A stretch of DNA of 64,000 nucleotides from Gentiana macrophylla (Eukaryota; Streptophyta; Magnoliopsida; Gentianales; Gentianaceae). The notes below the pieces were generated by a model that did no database searches, was not told where the DNA came from, and saw nothing but the letters and a program-made list of their open reading frames with translations. The translations under genes were made by a program, and so were the position numbers. Numbering within the stretch: position 1 is the first letter of the stretch; each line of letters begins with the position of its first letter. Positions 56,845-64,000 of the stretch are shown here, piece after piece. The stretch is taken from assembly GCA_026214975.1 (NCBI GenBank), contig CM047807.1:65637824-65701823 (forward strand), written 5' to 3'.

Positions 56845-57950
56845 ATGATTGAAAAGTTTGCTAGACAAAAAAGAAAGGAAACTCGAGAGAAATCTGGTAG
56901 GCTGGCGGACGACGTGCGTCCGCACGAAGGAGATCACAGTGAGAGGGAAGATGAGATTCCACATTTGGAGGATACGGTAAACACAATAGCACAGAATGGA
57001 CATAATGGACAAAATGGAGCAGGAGTTGTGGTACAAGCAGATAGGAGAACTCTACAGAGTTATGCAATGCCGACGATTAAACAATTCGTTCAACAATTGT
57101 TCAGCCAGAGAATGTGGCTGAAGTCTTCCATCCGAAACCAAATTTGATGCATATGGTGACTAATTACAATACCTTTCATGGAGTAATGAACGAAGATCCT
57201 AGTGTACATGTCACCAACTTTCTGTAGATAGTCAGCACGGTCAAGCCAGTAGGAGTGCCTCAAGATAACATTAAGCTGAAATTGTTTCCATTCACTCTGA
57301 AGGACAAAGAGAATATATGGTTATTGTCTCTAACACCAGGATTGATCCAAACTTGGACCGATGTGTTGCAGAAATTTATGAACAAGTACTACCCGCCTGG
57401 GAAGTTACTACAGATGAGACAAGAGATTATGATTTTTAAGCAAAAACCCACTGAAACCTTTGAAGAAGCTTGGGAAAGGTTTAAGGAAGAACAGAGGAGA
57501 TGCCCTCACTATGATATCACTTTGCCCATACAAATGCATAGTTTTTATTACGGATTACGGCCAAGTGTACAAATGAGAGTTGATGCATCGAGCAACATAT
57601 GTTTTACGTTGCTATCACACCTGAAGAAGCTAAAGAGAAATTGGAGCAAATCGCACTTACCAGTCAATGGGGAACGTATAAAGTAAAGACCCACAAAGTA
57701 GTTGTAGGCGTATTTAGAGAAGATACTTCTCAAAAGATCTTATACCAGCTAATGATGATGAATGAGAAGATAGATGGCAGGCAAGAGCATATTTCCAAGG
57801 TCGAGAAAGTTCAAGATATTAAAGCAACCAACACTGAGGACGTGAACTATATAGGGAGGCAAGGAAATCCTTATGGGGGCGGATATCGCCCGGTTTCTCA
57901 TGACCACCCTGGTTTAAGACTGAGTGACCCTACTGGGGCTTTTTGACAAA
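56845..57950 (+). pseudogene. Athila-type Gag of family A, frameshifted
   Basis: The N-terminal part (56845-57147: RPHEGDHSEREDEIPHLED, then LQSYAMPTIKQF) leads into the gag domain (57255-57686: KLKLFPFTLKDKENIWLLSL, TWTDVLQKFMNKYYPPGK, ETFEEAWERFKEEQRRCPHY). The frame then changes near 57600, and 57599-57946 continues with EEAKEKLEQIALTSQWGTYK and the GNPYGGGYRPVSHDHPG segment. At least three frame changes or stops make it non-functional. Confidence 0.85.
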
Positions 57951-57994
57951 GTGATTCTAATGGTGGAGAGAGACCGAGACAAACTGGAGGATTT

Positions 57995-58420
57995 GTGCCC
58001 CAATTCAACAGGTCAGGTGGTTGGGAAGCAGCCATGGATAAAATGAACTTAATTGTGACCGACACGGTCAATCAACTTACGAAATCCATGACTGAGCTGA
58101 ATACAAACTTCAACACATATTTTCAAAAGAATGATACAAGACTGACAAATCCAGAAGCCTTAGTGTATTATCTAACGCACCAAGTAGGGCAGATTGCAGA
58201 ACAAGTGTCAGCCCGTCCTCCGGAAGGATTGCCAAGTAATACTGAGAAGAACCCGAAAGACGTGAATGCAATTATGACTAGAAGAGGAAAGGAACTGCCT
58301 GGACTAGTTATACCAACTGCCCAGGTAGGATTAGAAAGCGGTCAGCAACAGAACGCAGCAGAATCTAGAGAAAAGGGGCGATGGCCGGAGTCTAAACATT
58401 CGGCAGACAAGAAGGCATAG
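57995..58420 (+). pseudogene. Gag-protease linker of family A
   Basis: The 141-residue frame has coiled-coil-like DKMNLIVTDTVNQLTKSMTE and low-complexity EKNPKDVNAIMTRRGKELPG. It corresponds to the minus-strand copy at 8345-8700. It ends at a TAG followed by cagcagcag. Confidence 0.75.
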
Positions 58421-58539
58421 CAGCAGCAGTCAATAGGTAAGTCTTCACGAACTGTAACTATTAATCTTGCTAATTTAACCTATCCCCATAGGATATATAA
58501 GCTCAATAATGATGATGCACATTACAAAAAGTTCATAGG

Positions 58540-59015
58540 AATGTTTAAGAAGTTGCAAGTGAACATACCTTTGGTAGAAGCTCTGGCCGGAATGCGAGAG
58601 CATCGAAATTCTTGAAGGAAGCAATCTCTACCAAAAGGAAGTTGTTAGACCTTGAGAGTATATGCCTTAACGAGGAATGCTCGGCAGTTTTGCAATGCAA
58701 ACTGCCTCCTAAGTGTAAAGATCCTGGGAGCTTCCTCATACCTTGCATAATTGGAGGAGTATGCCTAAATAAAGCATTGTGTGATATAGGAGCTAGTGTC
58801 AATCTAATGCCACTCTCCATATTTCATAAGTTAGGCATGAAAGAGTTGAATGAAACATCTATAACCCTTCAATTAGCGGATAGGTCTATGAAGCAACCGT
58901 GTGGAGTGGTGGAGGATGTTCTGGTGAAAGTTGATAAGTTTGTATTCCCTGTAGACTTTGTGGTTCTAGACAAGGAGGCTAACCACGATGTTCCATTGAT
59001 CTTTGAAAGACCATT
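58540..59015 (+). pseudogene. Aspartic protease of family A, truncated by family B insertion
   Basis: The frame at 58612-59015 shows KLPPKCKDPGSFLIPCIIGG and ALCDIGASVNLMPLSIFHKL with an intact catalytic D-x-G-A-S box. It continues to DVPLIFERPF, where LGRPFLAT is expected, and breaks off at 59015 where the family B LTR starts. The upstream part from about 58540 is in another frame. Confidence 0.82.
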
Positions 59016-60403
59016 TGTTTAGGGTATATTTTACTATATTTTCGGGCTTAATCCCTAAACAATTTACCTTGTTTTTAAAGGAAATAAATGAGAAAAGCAT
59101 GTTTTTAACCAGTAAATTCATATAATGTTCATTGAGGGTTTATAATTTAATTTGGAGGAAATATTGGGATTAAATGTTATTTTGTTACACATTTTATTAT
59201 TATTATTACTCGATGACTTGGTGTAACAATAATTTTGTAGAAAATAAAGAAATGCAAGGGGATATTATTTATTGAGAAGATTTATGTCATTCAATCAAGG
59301 ATTTCAAAATAAAAAAGAAAATCGGATCGGCATTAGAAGAATAAATCGGATCGAGGCGAAAGAGTGGAGTGGGAACACGGTATACGGCTAGCACATTGTG
59401 AACGCGCTCAAGTGGTACGCTCGGTCGACCGAGCCGTGCTATTCGGTCGACCGAGCCTGGACATTTGGTCTACCGAGGCTGCAGAAATTAATCCGGACGC
59501 GCTTTCTAGATCCTTCCCTATGCCGCCACAAACTCCTATATAAGCGACATCCATTCGAAAGCGAAAATGCAGACATCCGAAACATCGAAAAAATTAGTAT
59601 AGCAACTAGCAATAAATTAGATTCATAGATAGTCTTTCTTTTATTTTTCTTTCAATTTCAATTCAACAAATAAGGATGTTTTTGAAGAAGATGAGTGGCT
59701 AAAGGCCCGAGGCTAGAACCACCAATGTGAAGCCACCATCACCGGAATAAACAAGGATTTTTGCATTTATTCGTTCTAGTAAGTTTCTTGTTCTTCCTTC
59801 ATGTTTTGAATTGTTTATGTGCAATGTGTATGACTATACTTGTGTTGCTTGCTGATTGAATTTACACATACGATAGTTGATAAATACATAGATTTCCGTG
59901 AAGGAGAGTGATAATATTTCTTCCAACAAACGAAAGTTGAGGGAGAATATTGTTAGATTAGGATTTTATATCCATATCTTTGTTCCGTAAATTCATTAGT
60001 GGCATCAAGAGGTGGACTAGTTAACGGTGTTAAATCGAGAGAGGAAACGCCTTTTCAGTATATAATAATCCAAGGGTTGCAAACGAATGTGCGTCTTTCT
60101 TGTTAATTTCGGTGGGGTGGTGGATCAACGGTGCTTCTAGTTGTTTAATTATAATTGTTACAGAAAGATTTGTTACGTGCTAGTTTTTATTTTCAATTTT
60201 CAAACTCTTTGTTTTATTGTTTTTCAATCCAAGATCGTAGTCATCAACCTTACAAAAGAAATCAAAAGCAAAAACACTATTTTCGTACAAGTCCCTGCGG
60301 ATACGACCCGGTTTCATCACTATAGCTGCGAACCTTCGCACTTGGGGTTGACATCTGTTTTATTTATTATATTTTATCACTGCTTTGCATAAAACCGCAA
60401 ACA
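59016..60403 (+). repeat. 5' LTR of the family B element
   Basis: TGTTTAGGG...CCGCAAACA, 1,388 bp with TGTTT/AAACA inverted ends. The TATA box tatataag is at 59537-59544. Palindromes start at 59421 and 59443 (perfect) and 59465 (degenerate), 22 bp apart, ending 61 bases before the TATA box. Confidence 0.9.
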
Positions 60404-60409
60404 AGTTTT

Positions 60410-60427
60410 TGGCGCCGTTGCCAGGGA
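60410..60427 (+). other. tRNA-Asp primer binding site of family B
   Basis: TGGCGCCGTTGCCAGGGA matches 17 of 18 bases of the tRNA-Asp complement, 6 bases after the LTR. Confidence 0.9.
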
Positions 60428-60544
60428 CTTGGCACGGAAAGTTTTCGTTTTCAGTCTCTGTAATTTCTGGACGGTCGCTAATTCTGGTGCGTACTAATCT
60501 TTAAAAAAAAGAATAATAAAAAATAAAAATAAAAAAAATTCAAT

Positions 60545-60578
60545 TCGGTCGACCGAACCTGACCTCTCGGTCGACCGA
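60545..60578 (+). other. Palindrome pair in the family B leader
   Basis: Perfect TCGGTCGACCGA palindromes start at 60545 and 60567, 22 bp apart, about 118-150 nt downstream of the PBS. The region after them (60720-60780) is A-rich. Confidence 0.85.
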
Positions 60579-60795
60579 GAGTTATTTTATTTTATTTTCT
60601 TTTCTCTGTTTCTGTTCTGTGATAGTCTTACAGTATTCTGTTCTGTTTTATTTGCATTTTTCGAACCTGTTTCGAGTCTGTTTTAGTTTAGTTTTTAGTT
60701 GTTGAGTCTAATTTAAAGATTATACTTAATTTTAAATAAAAAAAAAATTAAAGAATAAATAAAAAAAATAAAAAAAATTATTTTAACCCGAACAT

Positions 60796-61702
60796 TTGGT
60801 TCGAACGTGGTTTATGCAAACTCGAACTCACGGGGGACCACTTTTATATAACCTGGAGCTAGAGCGAACCATCGTTCGACCGAATAGACGTTTGGCTCGA
60901 CTCGCCGGATCGACGGATGAGGCAAACGATCCTGAAGAATACGTTGAGGAAGAAGCCCAAGTTGAGGAAATGGCAGATCAAAGGACATTGGCAGACTATG
61001 CCATGCCGTCTACTTTGAAAGTAAATCCTGCAGTCGTGATTCCGGAAATCATGGCTGAGAATTTCGAACTCAAAACTTCTTTAATCAACTTGGTGAGAGG
61101 TTCCACATTCCATGGCTTCTCCAGTGAGGACCCACACGATCACATTCACTCATTTCTAGAATCGTGCGGGACTACTTTAATCAAAGGGGTCACTGAGGAC
61201 GCCCGAGGATGAAACTTTTCCCTTCTCACAGAAGAGGGAGAAGCGAAAGAATGGTATAAATCTTTACCAGTCGACTCCATTACTTCGTGGGAGGAGTTGG
61301 AGAAAGAATTTACGAGCCAAGATTTCCACCTGCAAAGACGGCTCATCTTCTGAATCAGATATTCACTTTTGTGCAAACTGAGAGGGAATCGTTTTGCGAT
61401 GCATGGAAACGATTTAAGTCTCTCTTGAGAAAGTGCCCCCACCATGGGCTGGAAAAACAAAGATTGGTCAACACTTTCTATAGTGGTTTGACTGAATTGA
61501 CTAAGGGATGGTGAATAGTTCTGCTGGAGGTGCATTTCTGAGAAAGACACCTGAAGAGGGATGGACGTTGTTTGAAGATATTGCAAAGTATAATTATGCC
61601 CCTACCTATAAAGGTGCATCCAAATGGAAGAGCTCGACTCCGTGGAAGTATGAGGTAGATGAGACCACATTTCTAAAGGCTCGATTAGCCGCACTACTGT
61701 AA
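60796..61702 (+). pseudogene. Athila Gag of family B, frameshifted
   Basis: The first frame (60796-61212) contains LADYAMPSTLKVNPAVVIPE and the GSTFHGFSSEDPHDHIHSFL gag opening. It stops at 61212, but coding continues (EWYKSLPVDSITSWEELEKE). A second frame (61287-61514) has PAKTAHLLNQIFTF, FCDAWKRFKSLLRKCPHHGL and LVNTFYSGL. A third (61508-61702) has GGAFLRKTPEEGWTLFEDIA. These motifs are the Athila Gag domain. Two frameshifts and one stop make it non-functional. Confidence 0.87.
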
Positions 61703-62650
61703 GCAAGTGGCGGCAATGAATGTTCAAAGTCTTGTATGTGACAAGCGCCATGGCCAATGCCATCGCGATGTCGATGCCGCCTTGACCCGATCCTCAGTCA
61801 AAGCTGTGCAAAACAACGTTAATCCGCCAAAATTGCGATACTATTGGGCACACATTCCATCAATGTCCTCTATTGCTTTGCATTCGAGAGGAGGTGAATG
61901 CATTCGGCTCTCAAAATTATCGACCTTTGGGTCAGAATCAGAACACTCAAGGGTTTAATTACTGGAGTGACCCTTCTAGGGTAGCAAATCCCCATCAGTT
62001 TCAAGCCCCTAGGCCTAATCTGAGCAATTTTCAATCCAACTCTCGACCGGCATGGAACAATAATCCACCGGTCAATCAAAATCAAAATTAAAATCAATCA
62101 TTTCAGATCTTAGAATAAAAGTTGAGTGAGCAAGCCACGGCCAACACTCAGTTGGTAAATGCATTGAGTACTTTGACCAGTACAGTGAGGAATTTAGAGG
62201 TGCAAATGGGATGATTTCGGGCACAAGCAAATCGACCTCAAGGTCACCGCCGAGTTTTATCGAGAAGAACCCCGAGGGGTTAACGTGGTCCGAATGACCG
62301 TAATACTTGCACCGATCTGGCTGCACCATGGAACTATGGTCAAGATGAGTTGAATGTCGTAAATCGAGGAGTGGGAAAGCGGTTGGCGGTCGTGCCAACT
62401 AGGAAACGAATAGCCCTCCTCGCGAGCGAGAGAGGAGGAGGGGAAGATCTTCTTTCTCCTCGGAAGGATCTTTGGGACGGCCGTTGAGCCAAGTGAAAAG
62501 GAAATTTTGAAAGAAATGTGAGAGTTGAGAATACTCACCAAAAGAAGTCGGATTCTAAGTTGAGTTCGGGAAGCATGTGAGGTGGAAAGATAGGAAGACA
62601 AAGCAATCAATCATAAGACAAAGAAATGAAGACCTTCACCGAGGAGGACT
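61703..62650 (+). pseudogene. Gag C-terminal and linker region of family B
   Basis: The frame at 61873-62091 is Asn/Gln/Pro-rich (NYRPLGQNQNTQGFNYW, PNLSNFQSNSRPAWNNN), as in the Athila Gag C-terminus, and 62130-62215 adds ALSTLTSTVRNLEVQM. The rest has many stops. Confidence 0.65.
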
Positions 62651-62699
62651 TTGTTGATCTCCTTACCCACCTAGCAAGAGCAAGAGCAAGTCACATTAA

Positions 62700-63583
62700 C
62701 GATCGATAAGGAGTATAAGAAGGTTATCGATTTGCTCAAGAATACTGAGGCAAACATTCCATTAGTTGATCTTTTGGTCGGGATGCCAAAGTATACAAAT
62801 TTTATAAAGGACGCAGATGAGTTCAAGAAGAAGCTTCAAGAGCTCGAGCACTTAGTGTTGAATGAAGAATGCTCCGTAATCGGCGGACTAAACTTCCTGT
62901 GAAGTGTCCCGACCACGGTAAATTCACGATTTCGTGTACTATCGAAACAGGATTTCCACAATGTTTTATGTGATTCGGGAGCATCAGTCAATCTGATGTT
63001 TACTTCAATCTTCCAATCTCTTGGATTGGATCAATCTATTACTCTTAGACCCATTTCTCTTCAACTTGCGATAGAAGTGTGAAGTATGCAAGGAACTGTA
63101 GAGAAGATGTGTTGGTCAAGGTTGAGAACTTCATATACCCAAATTGATTGGGTAATCATGGACATGACCAATGATGAGAAAACACCCTTGATCCTTGGAA
63201 GACCTTTTCTTGCAACCGCCCGTGCCTTACTAGATTCCTATAGTGGCGAGATAACCCTACATTTGGAGGATGAGAGTGTAAAGTTCAATGTGGGCAATGC
63301 AGTGAAGCACGCATCCAGTGACACTTGTTTAGCTATTGAGGACGATTTCACTAATGAGTATGATGAACAAGTGTTCATGGGCAGTTGGGATGAGGAAGAA
63401 TTCAATAAACAATCTACAACTTGGACTGATGAGGAGTGGAAGAATTATTTAGAAGAGATTGAGAAGGAGGAAAAGGAAAGTTCTGATTACCATGAGACGG
63501 TAAGAAAGAAAATGAGGAAGAGGCATGGTGACATGGCGGATTTGAAAAAGGGGATGAAACCCCGTCTGGCTGGGAGGCCATGA
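62700..63583 (+). pseudogene. Aspartic protease region of family B
   Basis: Broken frames at 62740-63085 match the family A protease lead-in (KLPVKCPDHGKF, DSGASVNLM-like reading near 62980). From 63086 an open frame gives TPLILGRPFLATARALLDSY, then an acidic C-terminal tail (EEFNKQSTTWTDEEWKNYL, EEIEKEEKESSDYHETV). Compared with family A the acidic tail is longer. Confidence 0.75.
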
Positions 63584-63599
63584 TGCTTGAGCCCTTATG

Positions 63600-64000
63600 A
63601 TAAGCTTGGAGATCCGGAGCTTAAGGGCGATAAATTAAGACCAAGTGTGGAGGAGCCACTGTCGATTTAGTGTTGAAACCCTTGTCTCAACACTTGAAAT
63701 ACATTTTTCTCGAGGGACGGTGATAAGCTCCTTTGATTATTTCATCTAAGTTAGAACCAAAGGAGGAAGAAAAAGCTTATCAAAGTGCTTCAAGATAATA
63801 TCCTCGCTTTGGGTTGGCAAGTAGGAGATATCAAGGGATAAGCCACGATATCTGTATGCACAAGATCGGGGACTGTTGAGGGATCGAAGAAAGTGCGCGA
63901 CACCTTAGAGAAGGCTAAACCTCACATGCATGAGAGTCGTTAAGAAGGAAATCATCAAATTGCTTGACATGGGTATCATCTACCCAATAGCCGATAGTGA
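63600..64000 (+). pseudogene. Protease-RT spacer and RT start of family B
   Basis: The sequence reads, with shifts, LKPLP and LSTLEIHFS-like segments, then SSKLEPKEEEKLIKVLQDNI and finally EIIKLLDMGIIYPIADS, the N-terminal edge of the gypsy RT (normally followed by W-V-S-P). The window ends inside RT. Confidence 0.65.

Larger units (their letters stand above)
55081..59015 (+). mobile_element. Family A Athila-like element, 5' part, interrupted by family B
   Basis: LTR (55081-56509), tRNA-Asp PBS, gag, linker and the first half of protease follow in order on the plus strand. At 59016 the protease stops and a family B LTR starts, and the rest must lie beyond the window. The family matches the minus-strand copy at 5288-13426. 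The left flank base at 55080 directly follows element C's target duplication, so A and C entered the same site of the element G LTR one base apart. Confidence 0.85.
59016..64000 (+). mobile_element. Family B Athila-like element, 5' part (continues beyond the window)
   Basis: 5' LTR, tRNA-Asp PBS, palindrome pair, gag, linker and protease follow in order, and RT is just starting at the window end (LLDMGIIYPIADS near 63960). The frames contain many stops and shifts. It is inserted in the family A protease, with ccatt at 59011-59015 as the left copy of the expected target duplication. Confidence 0.85.

Overview
This window is nuclear DNA from a flowering plant, probably a eudicot, in a repeat-dense part of a large genome. 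The evidence is Athila-type Ty3/gypsy elements primed by tRNA-Asp, Ty1/copia elements primed by initiator tRNA-Met, a plant L1-type LINE with an RNase H tail, and one BAHD acyltransferase gene. Nothing fixes the species. The only intact-looking host gene is the intronless BAHD gene at 35707-37119 (470 residues, HRIAD and DFGWG motifs). Almost everything else is transposon sequence, mostly inserted one element into another.

Layout. 1-5287: 3' end of a Ty1/copia element (+), perhaps SIRE-like, with a decayed coiled-coil ORF and a 3' LTR, sitting inside the integrase of the next element. 5288-13426: decayed Athila-like element (family A, minus strand) with gag, protease, RT, RNase H, a damaged PBS and a 5' LTR split by a family-B LTR (11085-12843). 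13427-14140: unassigned sequence with a direct repeat. 14141-20787: decayed copia element (minus) carrying a 2.0-kb solo LTR (17462-19458, TSD attac) in its gag-pol linker. 20788-21592: fragment of a family-A-like LTR. 21593-23333: probable solo LTR. 23334-34420: the 3' part of a LINE (minus), split inside its RNase H region by a complete non-autonomous copia-type element E (23831-33185, TSD aaaag). 34421-37638: the host-gene island, with a fold-back element just upstream of the BAHD start codon. From 37639: a non-autonomous gypsy-type element G (minus) with 56-bp tandem arrays, holding solo LTR F (40199-41917). The right-hand LTR of G holds element D (44343-47473, TSD actca), element C (47552-55074, TSD acctg) and, one base further on, a family-A element (55081 onward). 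That family-A element is itself broken at its protease by a family-B Athila element (59016 to beyond 64000).

Elements C, D, E and G lack recognisable gag-pol genes, so they would depend on enzymes from autonomous relatives. The most interesting signals are outside coding sequence. (1) A 12-bp palindrome, TCGGTCGACCGA, is repeated at exactly 22-bp steps at matching places (upstream of the TATA box and downstream of the PBS) in LTR families B and C, with a different palindrome at 21-bp steps in a third family. (2) A block of about 330 bp is shared by the 5' internal regions of C and E although these use different primer tRNAs. (3) The sequence AGTGGGAG, the core of E's polypurine tract, occurs nine times in E. 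(4) D carries an unrecognised ORF of about 275 codons. Many LTR-pair differences are single-base indels in G/C runs, so some frameshifts may be assembly errors.
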